DNA of 64,000 nucleotides from the NCBI RefSeq assembly GCF_033118175.1, contig NC_083698.1, forward strand, positions 66,433,001 to 66,497,000, written 5' to 3'. The translations under genes and the position numbers were made by a program. This DNA is from Dama dama (lineage: Eukaryota; Chordata; Mammalia; Artiodactyla; Cervidae). The notes under the pieces were generated by a model, which was given only the letters and a program-made list of their open reading frames with translations, was not told the DNA's origin and made no database searches. Positions 48,438 through 60,885 of this stretch are shown here, piece by piece (position 1 is the stretch's first letter; each line of letters begins with the position of its first letter).

Positions 48438-50392
48438 TAAAATGCCTAGAATTGAATGTATCAAAAGTGCAAAATATACTCTGAAAACTACAACACTATT
48501 CAAAGAAATTAAAGATCTAAATAAATGGAAAAACATCCCATGTTCATGGATCAGAAAACTTCATATTGTTAAGATGTCAATTTTCCCCAAACTATTCAAC
48601 AGATTCACTACGATCTATATCAGAATCCCAGATGAATTCTTGGTAAAAACTGACAAACCAATTCTAAAATTCCTATCTAATTGCAAGGAACCCAGAACAG
48701 CCAAAACAACCCTGAAAAAGAAGAAAAAAGTAGGGAGACTCTTATTTCCTGATTTCAAAACTTGTTACAAAGCAGTGGTACTCGAGACAGTGTGGGACTG
48801 GCACAAGGATAAACAAATAGATCCACAGAACAGAACTGAGAGTCCAGAAATAAACCCATACCTCTCTGATCAACTGATTACATCAAGGATGCCAAAACCA
48901 TTCAATGGGGAAAGAACAGCCTTTTTCATAAATACTCCTGGGACAAGAGGCTAGCCAAGAAACAAGTTGGACCCCTACATTATACTGTATATAAAAGCCA
49001 GCTCAAAATGGACCAAAGACCTAAATGTTAAGGGCAAAAACTATGAACCCTTGAATGAAAACAGATAAATATTCATGGAAGGATTCTTAGATATAATACC
49101 AAAAGTATGAGCAACAAAAGAAAAAAACAGACTTCATGAAAATTAAAGTTTTGTGCTTCAAGGGATACCATCAATAAAGTGAAAGTCAAAGCATAGAATG
49201 AAAAAATATCTGCACGTCATTTATCTGATAAGGAACTTGTATTCAGAATATATAAAGAACTCTTACAACTCAGTAATAAAAAGACTTAAGGATCTAAAGT
49301 AAAACAGGCATTGTATAAATGAAATTTTCTAAAAGAATAGAATTTAAATGTTCTCACCGAAAAATAAAAGGTAAATAAGTGAGATGATGGGTGTGTTAAT
49401 TAACTCAATAGGGGAATCCTTTCACAATGTATACATATACCACTATATTGTACATTTTAAAAATTCATTAACTGCACCTCAATAAAGCTGTAAAAAAAAC
49501 TACTAAAAAGACTTACTTCAAAAATGGGCAAAGGATCCTGAATAGACATTCCTCCAAGGAAGATACACGAATGGACAATAAACGCATGAAAAGATGCTAG
49601 ATGTCATTAATCACTGGGGAAAGCAAATCAAAACCACAGTGAGATACCACTTCATTTCCATTAGCCTGGCTAGAATAAAAAAGTCAGATAATAAGAAATG
49701 TTGGCAATAATGTGGAGAAATTGGAACTGTCATATATTACTGGTGGAAATATAAAATGGTACAGCCCCTTAGGAAAACACTCATATTTTCTCAAACAATG
49801 AAACAGAGTTACCATTTGACCCAACAATTGCATTTTAGGTATACACTTAAGAAAAATGACAGAAATGTCCACAGAGAAACTGGTATATAAATATCAGCAT
49901 TATTCATAATAGTGAAAAAGTGTAAACAACCCAAATGTCCAGTAATGGGCAAATGGGTAAACAAAGTGTGGTGTATCTATACAATGGAATATTATCTGAC
50001 AATAAAAAAGAATGAAATACTGACACAAGCTACAACAGAGATAAACCTTGAAAACATCATGGTAAGTGAAAAGAAGCCAGTCACAAAAGTCCACATATTA
50101 TACAACTTCCATTCACATGAAAATCCAGAATAGAGAACTTTATAAAGACAGAAAAGAGATTTGGGGTTGCTTAGGGCTTGGGGCGGGGGACAATCGGTGA
50201 AAGAAAGGAGACTGGGGTTACAGAGGGTGATAGCTAAAGGACAATGAAATGAGGTAATGAAAATATTCTAAAATTGACTGTGGCGATGGCTGCACCTATC
50301 TATGAAGACACTAAAAATCACTGAATTGTATATTTTAATTGGGAAATTGTACAGTATGCAGATATCATAGCAAAACCATTAAAAAAAAAAAA
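48438..50392 (+). mobile_element. Old L1 LINE, 3' half of ORF2 and 3' region, interrupted
   Basis: A 170-codon frame at 48442-48954 still reads as an L1 ORF2 C-terminal part (NKWKNIPCSWIRKLHIVKMS, then GRLLFPDFKTCYK). Later sequence such as ATGGGCAAAGGATCCTGAAT and GGAATATTATCTGACAATAA continues the L1 to an A-tail near 50392. The coding sequence is degraded and cannot make a working protein. A separate L1 tail is inserted at 49289-49503. Confidence 0.88.
49289..49503 (+). mobile_element. L1 3' tail nested inside the older L1
   Basis: This 215-bp segment ends CTCAATAAAGCTG plus A-tail and is bracketed by TAAAAAGACTTA at 49277-49288 and 49504-49515. The L1 frame resumes across it. It is a severely truncated insertion later than its host. 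Confidence 0.9.
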
Positions 50393-51984
50393 GAAGAGTA
50401 CTATCTAAAACCCTTCATTCATACCCCTAGTGACAGTCATCCTGCAAACCACATCTGCCAAGAGAAAGGCCCTCCAGGTATCATCCCTTCCAGCCCCTGT
50501 GGTTCCCTCATCCCTACCTGGTTCTGACCCCCTCCCACCTTTGCCATCTCTTCTTCCCACCTTTGCCATCTCTTCTTCTAACCCTGCCTTCCACCATGCC
50601 CCAGGAACCTTCAGTCTCAAGCCAGCAAATGTCTCACACTTGCATTATCTCAGCAGCTTTAGCTTAGCTTAGTCCTGGCTTCTCCACTCTCTTCTTCCCT
50701 GTAACCCTCCCAAGTTGAGGCTGCTCATTTCCTCAGCACTCCCATTTCTCAAGATGAGGAGAAACCAAATTTTCCTGGTCACTGTCATCTCCAGACAATA
50801 ACTACCAAGAAGCACCCAGAATCTAGGCATGGGATCCAACTCCCTTCTCCTCACTTCCTAGTATCATTTCCTTCTCCCCAGACTCCTGCTCCTCATCTCT
50901 AAATTTTTAGAGACCTCCTCTGTGAGTTCCCCACCACTTCTTCCTGATCCCTCCAAGGAGGAGAGGACATCATTCACAGTATGACCTAACGTTCCCTGGC
51001 CTCACCTTATTAGCCTGTTCCTCTTCATTCCTGTAACTTAATCCTGTGTTTATCAATAATTTATCAATCATGTGGCCACATCCCAACCAGGAACTGTTCT
51101 TTGAAATAGAACACTAAAAGTCTCCTCTGATCACCACAGCCAACCCTTCCTTTTCTCACTTTCTCATTGTCATGCAATTTGCTCTTCCACTTGAATGAAA
51201 AGCCACCAGAAGTTTTGATCCTACCCTCTTATTCCTGCTCCGGACTTCACTTTCTTACCATTCAAGTTTTCTTCCCTTCAGCATCCTTGTTTTCCTGTTC
51301 CATTGACACACAGCCCCTTTTATCTGCCAGTCCCCCAAACATGGATCAACATAGCCTCTGTCTGCTCCACTTCTTTCTTGTCCTGTTCACTATCAAAGAA
51401 AAATCCAGTCATTTCTGTGACAGGTTCCATCTAGAGGTTCTGAGTTCCAGCCTAGGTGGGATCCTCCAGGGTTCAGGAGTCCCTCCACTCATCCAGCAGC
51501 TTCAGACCATTATATCTCATCCAGCAGCCTCCTGCCTCCTCCTGGCCTACTTCTCTGTCATCTGATAACTGTTCCTCCCACTTCATCAAAGAGTAAGACC
51601 ATCGGGTTTATACTCTTCATCTTGGTCCTGCTACCTTGAAATCTACCCATACATTCACCCACTTCCCTTAGTCTCAAAAGAAAAACATAAAACTCTTCCC
51701 TGTCTCCATGATCTTATCTTCCCTACCTTCTTCAATACGTCAGTCCATCAAGTATCCCACCTCCTTAATAACTCCAGCTTCTCTCTTTTCACTAGTCCCT
51801 TCTCCTTCCCCAACAAGCAAGCTCAGGTTCTTCTCACCCCAGTGTAGAGTGGCAGCCCTGGCTAGTCCATCAATCTAGGAAAGACCCGGCACTGCGGTAG
51901 ACATCAGAGATGGGACAATGACCAGGTCCTGGGTTTACTTACATCAGAGTGGGAGAAGGAGAGTTATCCAATAAGTGGACAACT
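50393..51984. other. Pyrimidine-rich non-coding block, possible unresolved old repeat
   Basis: Long C/T-rich sequence with no exon signal. It includes a perfect 22-bp tandem duplication at 50534-50577. A 132-codon frame at 51167-51565 has no recognisable similarity. Confidence 0.45.
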
Positions 51985-52640
51985 CATCCATAAAAAAGAA
52001 TGAAAGTTTGCCATCTGCAAAACATAGATGGATTCAGAGGATATTATGCTTAGTGAAATAAGTCAGACAGAGAAAGACAAATACTGTATGATATCACTTA
52101 TACACAGAATCTAAAAAACACAAAACCAGTGAATATAACAGACTCCCCAGGTGGCGTTAGTGGTAAAGAACCCGCCTGCCAGTGCAGGAGACATAAGACA
52201 TGGGTTCGACCTGTGGGTCAGGAAGATCCCCTGGAGAAGGAAATGGCAACTCACTCCAGTATTCTTGCCCAGTGAATCCCACGGACAGAGGAGCCTGGCG
52301 GGCTATAGTCCACAGCGTCGCAGAGCCAGTCAACTGAAGTGACTTAGCACAGCACGGTGAAAATAAGAAAAAAGAAACAGAATCACAGATATAAAGAACA
52401 AATGAATGGTTATCACTAGAGAGAGGAAAGGGAGAAGGTCAGGAGAGGAGGATTCAGAGGTACAAACTATTAGGTACAAAATAAATAAGCCACAGGGATA
52501 TATTGTACAACATAGGCAATATAACCAATGTTTTATAATAACTATAAATGGAGCATAACTTTTAAAAACTGTGAATCTACATTGCACACTTGTCACATAT
52601 AATATTGTACATCAACTGTACTTCTATTTTTAAACAGTCC
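51985..52640 (+). mobile_element. L1 LINE 3' fragment interrupted by a SINE
   Basis: AAACATAGATGGATTCAGAG, then GTGAAATAAGTCAGACAGAG and later CATAGGCAATATAACCAATG follow an L1 3' end. A Bov-tA SINE interrupts it at 52141-52354. Confidence 0.85.
52141..52354 (+). mobile_element. Bov-tA SINE nested in L1
   Basis: Complete plus-strand element from CTCCCCAGGTGGCGTTAG to GTGACTTAGCACAGCA. Confidence 0.93.
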
Positions 52641-52762
52641 AGGAGGAGCAATCACCATGTGCCGAAGTCCCAAGGCAGAACCAGCCTGGCTTCCCTGGAG
52701 CCAAGGAAGCCATGGGGATGGAGTTGGTGGGAGACAGAGAGGGGCTCAGAAAGGGAGGCAGG

Positions 52763-53595
52763 CAGTCAGGATGGCTGCTATCCAAAAGTCTACAAGCAAT
52801 AAATGCTGGAGAGGGTGTGGAGAAAAGGGAACCCTCTTACACTGTTGGTGGGAATGCAAACTAGTACAGCTGCTATGGAAAACAGTGTGGAGATTTCTTT
52901 AAAAACTGGAAATAGAACTGCCATATGACCCAGCAATCACACTTCTGGGCATACACACTGAGGAAACCAGATCTGAAAGAGACACGTGCACCCCAATGTT
53001 CATCACAGCACTGTTTATAATAGCCAGGACATGGAATCAACCTAGATGCCCATCAGCAGACGAATGGATAAGGAAGCTGTGGTACATATACACCATGGAA
53101 TATTACTCAGCCGTTAAAAAGAATTCATTTGAATCAGTCCTAATGAGATGGATGAAACTGGAGCCCATTATACAGAGTGAAGTAAGCCAGAAAGATAAAG
53201 AACATTACAGCATACTAACACATATATAGATGGTAACACATAAAGATGGTAACGATAACCCTATATGCAAAACAGAAAAAGAGACACAGAAATACAGAAC
53301 AGACTTTTGAACTCTGTGGGAGAAGGTGAGGGTGGGATGTTTCAAAAGAACAGCATGTATACTATCTATGGTGAAACAGATCACCAGCCCAGGTGGGATG
53401 CATGAGACAAGTGCTCGGGCCTGGTGCACTGGGAAGACCCAGAGGAATCGGGTGGAGAGGGAGGTGGGAGGGGGGATCGTGATGGGGAATACGTGTAAAT
53501 CTATGGCTGATTCATATCAATGTATGACAAAACCCACTGAAATGTTGTGAAGTAATTAGCCTCCAACTAATAAAAATTAAAAAAAAAAAAAAAAA
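52763..53595 (+). mobile_element. 5'-truncated young ruminant L1
   Basis: An 833-bp L1 end with an 18-A tail is flanked by an exact 15-bp duplication, AGAAAGGGAGGCAGG, at 52748-52762 and 53596-53610. The intact duplication and pure A-tail point to a recent insertion. Part of ORF2 (WRGCGEKGTLLHCWWECKLV, then WIRKLWYIYTMEYYSAVKKN) is still readable, but most of the element is missing. Confidence 0.95.
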
Positions 53596-53927
53596 AGAAA
53601 GGGAGGCAGGTGCCCTGTGGACCTTAGTGGACAATCTGGAAACTCTGCAGGCATTTCCAGCAGGTGAGAGACATAATCTGATTTACAGACTATCAGGGGC
53701 CAGAGCAGAAGCAGGGAGCTCTGTTGGGAGGCTACTGACATGGTAGAGCCCACAGCTGGTGGTGGCCCAGACACAGCGCAGCAGCGGAGAGAGGTATGAG
53801 AGGAAGTGGCTGTCGGTGTGCTTCCTCCTTTGTGCACATCCAGCTGGACAAGAGAGTAAGCAACGACCCGCGGCTGCTAGGAGAAAAGGACCACGGCATC
53901 TATCTATCCAAGAAAGGTTCAAGACTT

Positions 53928-54050
53928 CTTGGTGGTCTGCGCTCCCGAGGCAGGGTGCACATATTCAATCCCTAATCAAGGAACTAAGATCCCACATGCT
54001 GTGGTGTACAGCCAAAATAAATAAATGCATTTTAAAATAAATAAATAAAG
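53928..54050 (+). mobile_element. CHR-type SINE, diverged
   Basis: CTTGGTGGTCTGCGCTCC, then CAAGGAACTAAGATCCCACA, ending in an AATAAATA-type tail. Confidence 0.8.
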
Positions 54051-54054
54051 GTGT

Positions 54055-55099
54055 GTTTTTTTTTTCTTTAAAGAGGAGGGTTCTGTGAGACATGCTGCGG
54101 GGGAAGAAGATAGACACTCACAGTAGCTCAGGCCCTGCAGGTGATGAGTGAGGTCCTTGTGGGGAAAAGGGTGTTCTAAGACTCCGCACCTCCACACTAA
54201 AACCAGAGGCTGGTCTTAACTTGCAGATGGTGGTGGCCTGTGCTTGGTGGGGGCCCTGAGCAGTTTTCGTGGTGAGGCACTACGCATGGCTTCCCAGCAG
54301 AAGCCACAGACTCACACTCACCTTCCGCTTTAATCAGGGCAATTCCCAAAGGGTCACCATGGCCTCGTCTCTGCTGCTCCACACTTGTTCTCTGTCTCAG
54401 CCACCACCCCATTTCACACCCAAAGGAGGCCACAGAACCTCCTTGCGCTCGTCCCTGTCCAGACATCCTCCAGGCACCTCAAACTGACTGTGTCCCATCC
54501 AGGCTGGCTGTCGCATGCAACCTCTTCCTGCCCCCCCTCAAAACACAGCTGGCTCTCCCTCCTCCTATGCTATCCATCTTAGTTAATGGTGTCAGTATCC
54601 ACACACTGACTCAAGCAAGAATCCCAGAGACCATCTTTGATTGCTTCCTTTCCCTCACTTTACAAATCCAGCTGGTCAACAAGCCCTGATCACCCTCTCT
54701 CTCTCTAAATGCCACCTAAGCCCATTCCCTGCTCGCAGCCTCCAATGTCTCCAGCCTAATTCAGGCTCTCGACACTTCTCTCCTGGACTCAAGCTGGAAC
54801 AATGGTAGATTCCTGGGCTGGTCACCCTTAGCAAGTGCTTATAAATGATTTTTGAACAAATGAAAGAGAATACATAAATAAAGAAAATGACTGAGTAAAC
54901 AGATGAGTGAGGAAATCAAATAAAAGAATCAATGAATGCTGTGTAGAAACAAAACTAAAAAAGATATGAGTGGAAGAAATGCAACCAAACAGGTACACAG
55001 TGTCACTATCAGGTGGCATAGTGCTATAGCGGGGAAAATATAGAGATTGTCTTCCAGGTGTCAAGGATGAAATTGGGCACTTCACACATGCTTCACACA
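54055..55099. other. Non-coding, possible old repeats
   Basis: No exon was recognised. The C/T-rich stretch 54480-54800 looks like an old dispersed repeat of undetermined family. An 11-bp unit CTTCACACATG is duplicated at 55080-55101. Confidence 0.4.
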
Positions 55100-55560
55100 T
55101 GATTCACTCAGAAACCATGTGATATATTGTGCTCCAGATGGGGAAACCGACATTCAAAGAAGTTATTGAAAGATAACCACCCAAGGCCATCCAACACATA
55201 GGTGCAGGGCTCAGACTCAAACCTAGGTCTGCAGTCCCTAAATCCCACGTTGGTTAATGGGCACAGGCTTATAGGAAGGGCTAGACTTCAAAAGATAATG
55301 ATAATAATCAACACCCAGAGAGTCCTTCTGCTAACAGTCACTGTGCTAAGCACTTTACATGTATCCTCATAAAAAATTCTATGAGGTAGATGTGAATATT
55401 AGCACCATTTTAGACTTAAGAAAACATAAGTACCAAGGAGGTAGCAAGTAATTTGTCAAAGGTCATACAGCTACTAAGCAAAAGAATTGAGATTTGAGCC
55501 CAGGTGGTCTTGCTGCCATGTCCAGGCTGCTCATTCCTTTAACCTTATGTTACGTTGCCC
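55100..55560 (-). mobile_element. Two adjacent MIR-like copies
   Basis: A MIR-like segment at about 55110-55260 (GATGGGGAAACCGACATTC) and another at about 55310-55540 (ACTGTGCTAAGCACTTTACA, then TTGAGCCCAGGTGGTC) are both read on the minus strand. Confidence 0.7.
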
Positions 55561-55986
55561 TAATGACGGAGGTGAGATGCTAGAGGCGGGTTCCAGGTGG
55601 GAGGAATGGTCTGATTACCCAGGGAAGCAAGAAGTTACAAATGACTTTGGGGAACAGGAAGTGGCTCACTGTGGCTGGGATCAAGAGGTGGTGGAAAGTG
55701 AGGCTCCAGGGAAAGGTGGGACCGGACAGGCGGTTTCCTATCACCTGGTCCAGGGTGCTGGCCTGTCTTATCCGATCAAGTTCCTCCTTCCTCCACAAGG
55801 TAGTGAGCAGTTGCAGGAGCACATTCACCGTTTTCTTAACCAAGTTATTTCGTTTTCTTGCATCTGAACGTGGAAAAGGCAAAGGAATAACTGATTTCGT
55901 TCAAGGTTTTACCGTTAACTAGACAATACAACCTCTCCCATAGTCCATGGAGATAAATATCAGTGCCATGATCCCTTGGCATTGAT

Positions 55987-56325
55987 TTTTTTTAATTATT
56001 TAAAATAATTTTATTTATTTATTTTTGGCTGTGCTGGGTCTTCATTGCCGTGTGGGCTTTTCTCTAGTTGCAGAGAGGAGGGGCTACTCTCTAGCTGAAT
56101 TTTGTGGGCTTCTCACTGTGGTGGCTTTTCTTGCTGTGGAGCACAGGCTCTAGGGCATGCAGGCTTCAGTAGTTGCAGTTCCCAGGCTCTAGAGCACAGT
56201 CTCAATACTTGTGGTGCACAGGCTTCGTTGTTCCATGGCATGTGGAATCTTCCTGGATCAGGAATCAAACCCATGTCTCCTACATTAGCAGGCAGATTCT
56301 TTACCACTTAGCCACCAGGGAAGCT
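55987..56325 (-). mobile_element. CHR-type long SINE
   Basis: TTTATTTTTGGCTGTGCTGG, then GGGCTTCTCACTGTGGTGGC, ending CCACCAGGGAAGC: a near full-length minus-strand cetartiodactyl SINE of about 340 bp. Confidence 0.9.
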
Positions 56326-56442
56326 GTGGCACTGATTCCTAATACATATTTAGTTTGAAAAGACTACCCTCTTTTTAAAACTCCCTCTCTGATTTTGTTT
56401 CCTGGTACTATAAGCGTCCAATACATTGCCATCTTTACACCT

Positions 56443-56661
56443 CACTGTGCTGTGCTGTGCTTGGTCGCTCAGATGTGTCCAGCTATTTGCCACCCCATGG
56501 ACTGTAGCCCACCAGGCTCCTCCGTCCATGGGATTCTCCAGGCAAGAATACTGGAATGAGTTGCCATACCCTCCTCCAGGGGATCTTCTTGACCCAGGAA
56601 TCGAACCAAGGTCTCCTGTATTGCAGATGGATTCTTTACCAGCTGAGCTACCAGGGAAGCC
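56443..56661 (-). mobile_element. Bov-tA SINE
   Basis: Complete element from GTGCTGTGCTGTGCTTGG to GAGCTACCAGGGAAGCCC. Confidence 0.93.
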
Positions 56662-57336
56662 CTTATACTTCACTATTATGAGGTTATACACAAGTCGGTC
56701 AAATACAAATTTCTATTAGGAACACTTTAGTAGAAAAAACTAAAAGGAAGATCCCCAAAACTAACTTTTAATTTGCAAACTGTTTTGGGACATTAAAAAA
56801 ATAAAGAAGACCAGGTCTGCCAAATAATCCAAACAAGTCCTTGGGTCATTATTGAGCCTACTGGGGTCGTAATCCATCAATCACAGGAAAAGGTCATCTT
56901 GGAATCTGTAAGTGCTATTCTAGTTCCTTCTTTCCTAAAAATTTCAGGGGGGAAAATGATCACAGCATCAAAGCCTCCCAGCTTGAAAGAGACCAAAATG
57001 GTCCCTCCCCATGGTCAGGAGGACAGACTAAGTAAGAGAGCCCAAAGAAATGCTCTATGACCTCTGAAAGTAAATATTCTAAAGCAAAAGAACTATTTTG
57101 CATTTTTTAGTTCAAATTAAATTTAAAGTGGTACAATTCAGGAAGTTTGAAAAACAGAGAAGTAAAATTACCACCCATACTTAGGATGACCATATGGCCT
57201 GGGTTAGTCAAATCAGTACTGGCTTATACGGGCCACTCTGTAATTATTAATAGCACGGACACACATACACACACATTTTAAGAGTGCTCAAAAGCATTGT
57301 GGTTTAAATGGTAAGTTATTTCTGGTCACCCTAGCA

Positions 57337-57600
57337 TCAGTTCAGTTCAATTCAGTCGCTCAGTCATGTCCGACTCTTTGCGACCCCATGAATCACAGCA
57401 CGCCAGGCCTCCCGGTCCATCACCAACTCCTGGAGTTTATTCACACTCATGTCCATCGAGTCAGTGATGCCATCCAGCCGTCTCATCCTCTGTCATCCCC
57501 TTCTCCTCCTGCCCCCAATCCGTCCCAGCATCAGGGTCTTTTCCAATGAGTCAACTCTTCGCATGAGGTGGCCAAAGTATTGGAGTTTCAGCTTCAGCAT
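57337..57600 (-). mobile_element. BovB LINE 3' end
   Basis: Minus-strand tip beginning TTCAGTTCAATTCAGTCGC, little diverged from the copy at 59.4 kb. Confidence 0.92.
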
Positions 57601-58049
57601 AATCCACTGTTAAAAAGAATCATCACAGTTTTGGTATATTTCTTTGCTGACTTCTTCTTAAGTGCATATTTTTTTTATCATCATAATCAAATGTTTTCAC
57701 AAACCTGCATCTTTTCTTCAATTTTCATTGCAACACTAGCATTCTATGTTCCTAGATAGTAAGTCACAGCATTCCACTGAGTAAACGTTACCTTTCTTCT
57801 ACTGCTGAACATTTAGGTGGCTGCGAGATAGCTTTAAAGGAAATGAATCTGTGCGGTATTTAGAGGACCAATGTATAAATCTCAAGAGAAATTTCAACCT
57901 AAGTGAGGAAGAGTCAAACAAAATAGTAATTAGGTGGAATTTCACTAATTCCATTTTTATGAACAGGGGAGTCCCCTGTTTCCCTCTAGACCAAGCAATT
58001 TCTTCATTCTTCCCTGATGAAGGACTGCTGGATTCAATTCCAGCATGCC

Positions 58050-58680
58050 TGTGTGACTTTTCCATTTGTGCCCATGCAACCCATGCTCCACACACGCAGA
58101 ACGAACCTCTCAAAACAAAATTCAGATCAAATGCCTCTACTGCCTCAAGTCCACCCACACTGGCCACTGCAATGAGAATAAACTGCAAATCTCTGACCAT
58201 GACTTACAAGCCCCGCCCCCCGACTTACAGACCCCGTGGGCTGATCCCAGCCTACATTCCTACTTCACCTACTTCTCTCTCCTGTACTCTCTGCCCTTCT
58301 CTCCATCTCTTATACGTTACCAACTTCATTCCACCCCAGGGCTTCTATACCTACTGTCCCTCTTTCTAGAACATTTTTCTCTAGATCTTTTCTGATTGTG
58401 TCCTCAGCTCAAATGTCACCAGAGTCATCTTTGCTGCAACACCTTAACTAAAAGTTTCCTCCCAAAGTCATTCTCTTTCCAATTACACTACTTTATTTTC
58501 CTTACGGCACTCAACACAACCTGAATCTATGTTATTTGTTTATAGGTGTATCTGTCCCTGTGATGTGGGCTCCAAGAGGGCAGAGAGTCTGGCTAGTTCA
58601 CTGCTGCACCCCAGAGCCAGCCTGTAACAGCAGATGGAGAGCATATAACTAGAAAGAATGAATGACAGTGGATAGAGAGT
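58050..58680 (+). mobile_element. L2 LINE 3' part
   Basis: CTCAGCTCAAATGTCACC, GGCTCCAAGAGGGCAGAGAG and a GAATGAATGA end follow the L2 consensus order. The open frame across 57851-58369 is explained in part by this repeat. Confidence 0.75.
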
Positions 58681-58950
58681 CACCACAAGAACAGGCACCT
58701 ATTCAATTTGCAAAGTACTACTAACCACTTTGTGTTGCTCTGCAAAATGATCAACCAGTACTATTATGCAGAAGTCATGAAATTAATGAAATAAAATGTT
58801 CATCTAAGAACATTTATACAATATTACCTGGATTAAAGGAATTAAATTTTTGCTTTGTAGTACCCTCCACCAAAATATAAAAAAGAAAACCTCTAGCAGT
58901 CTGAAATAAATAACAGGGGTCTCTAAATGGCATTTAGGTCCATGACCAAG

Positions 58951-59059
58951 TTTTTTTTTTTTTCCCCCATTTATTTTTATTAGTTGGAGGCTAATTACTT
59001 TACAATATTGTAGTGGTTTTTGCCATACATTGACATGAATCAGCCATGGATTTACATGT
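58951..59059 (-). mobile_element. Very short ruminant L1 3' end
   Basis: A 109-bp minus-strand insertion has a poly(T) head and the same 3' sequence as the L1 at 53.5 kb (GGAGGCTAATTACTTTACAA). It is flanked by CATGACCAAG at 58941-58950 and 59060-59069. Confidence 0.93.
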
Positions 59060-59425
59060 CATGACCAAGTTTTTAATGGTCCACAGTAAAATGGGAAAAG
59101 GAAAACAATGCACTGAATTTCTAGAAAGCTAAAATCTTTCTATGTAAAGTACTCTGCTTTATTTTTAGATTATGTCTTTCCTACTTTTGGGGTATCAAAA
59201 TAAGCCTCTCTTTTGTAAGAAAACAATAATTGTATCTGATATGTTTTGAGGAGGCTTTTATGCCCTTTATGTAAAAAGCAAAAGGTTGGCGATCCTGTGC
59301 TAGGCCGTAACTTTCTTCTATCATTTCAGAAACCCAAGAACTCCGCAGAACGGGGTATCATTCATCTCTGCATTCCCCGTACTCTTTCTCAACTGCGGCC
59401 CTTGGAGGTTTTACTAAGCCCACAG

Positions 59426-60745
59426 TTGTTCAGTTCAGTTCAGTTCAGTCACTCAATCGTATTCAACTCTTTGTGACCCCATGAACCGAAGCACGCCAGG
59501 CCTCCCTCTCCATCACCAACTCCCAGAGTCCACCCAAACCCATGTTCATCAAGTCGGTGAGGCCATCCAACCATCTCATCCTCTGTTGTCCCCTTCTCCT
59601 CCTGCCCTCAATCTTTCCCAGCATCAGGGTCTTTTCAAATGAGTCAGCTCTTCTCATCAGGTGGCCAAAGTATTGGAGTTTCAGCTTCAATATCAGTCCT
59701 TCCAATGAACACCCAGGACTGATCTCCTTTAGGATGGACTGGTTAGATCTCCTTGCAGTCCAAGGGACTCTCAAGAGTCTTCTCCAACACCACAGTTCAA
59801 AAGCATCAATTCTTCGGCACTCAGCTTTCTTCACAGTCCAATTCTCACATCCATACATGACCACTGGAAAAACCATAGCCTTGACTAGACAGACCTTTGT
59901 TGACAAAGTAATGTCTCTGCTTTTTAATATGCTGTCTAGGTTGGTCATAACTTTCCTTCCAAGGAGTACTGCTAAGTCACTTCAGTCATGTCCGACTCTA
60001 TGCTACCCCATCCCTGGGATTCTCCAAGCAAGAACACTGGAGTGGGTTGCCATTTCCTTCTCCAACGCATAAAAGTGAACAGTGAAAGTGAAGTCGCTCA
60101 ATCATGTCCGACTCTTCGCGACCCCATGGACTGCAGCCTACCAGGCTCCTCCATCCACGGGATTTTCCAGGCAAGAGTACTGGAATGGGGTGCCATTGCC
60201 TTCTCCATCCAAGGAGTAAGCGTCTTTTAATTTCATGGCTTCAATCACCATCTGCAGTGATTTTGGAGCCCAGAAAAATAAAGTCTGACACTGTTTCCAC
60301 TGTTTCCCCATCTATTTGCCATGAAGTGATGGGATCAGATGCCATGATCTTAGTTTTCTGAATGTTGAGCTTTAAGTCAACTTTTTCACTCTCCTCTTTC
60401 ACTTTCATCAAGAGGCTCTTTTTGGCTTTCTGCCATAAGGGTGGTGTCATCTGCATATCTGAGGTTATTGATATTTCTCCCGGCAATCTTGATTCCAGCT
60501 TGTGCTTCCTCCAGCCCAGCGTTTCTCATGATGCATAGAAGTTAAATAAGCAGGATGACAATACACAGCCCTGACCTACTCCTTTTCCTATTTGGAACCA
60601 GTCAGTTGTTCCATGTCCAGTTCTAACTGTTGCTTCCTGACCTGCATACAAGTTTCTCAAGAGGCAGGTCAGGTGGTCTGGTATTCCCATCTCTGTACTG
60701 GCTCTAATTCTGCAGCACCAGGGGCCCCGGGCTCTATGGTGAAAG
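59426..60745 (-). mobile_element. BovB LINE, longest copy in the window, decayed
   Basis: About 1.1 kb of BovB, apart from a SINE insertion, covers part of the reverse-transcriptase domain and the region C-terminal to it. Seen on the minus strand: GVGQGCVLSSCLFNFY at its 5' part, a YADD active-site box, then KVKEESEKVDLKLNIQKTK and FGHLMRRADS. The frame is broken between these blocks and the endonuclease part is absent, so it is non-functional. BovB enzymes are thought to mobilise the Bov-tA SINEs, which share the 3' end. Confidence 0.95.
59969..60207 (-). mobile_element. Dimeric Bov-tA SINE nested in BovB
   Basis: Same dimer type as at 19.8 and 36.8 kb, flanked by TCCAAGGAGTA at 59958-59968 and 60208-60218. 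The BovB sequence resumes exactly after it. Confidence 0.94.
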
Positions 60746-60885
60746 GGCAGGATCAATCATTCAATCAATGAGTGACATCTATCATGGTAGGGAGAAGGCT
60801 GGGCAGGAGATAGGAGATGGAGTTGAGGGAGACTGGCATGCACAATGCATCCAGAAAAATAACCCTGCCTAATATTAAAACCACG

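Noticed and set aside
48442..48954. 170-codon frame as a cellular gene
   Set aside because: It reads as the C-terminal part of an old L1 ORF2 and continues into L1 3' sequence.
57851..58369. 172-codon frame
   Set aside because: It overlaps L2-derived sequence and has an overlapping antisense frame; no independent coding evidence.
59463..59948. 161-codon frame as a host gene
   Set aside because: It is the decayed BovB protein relic.
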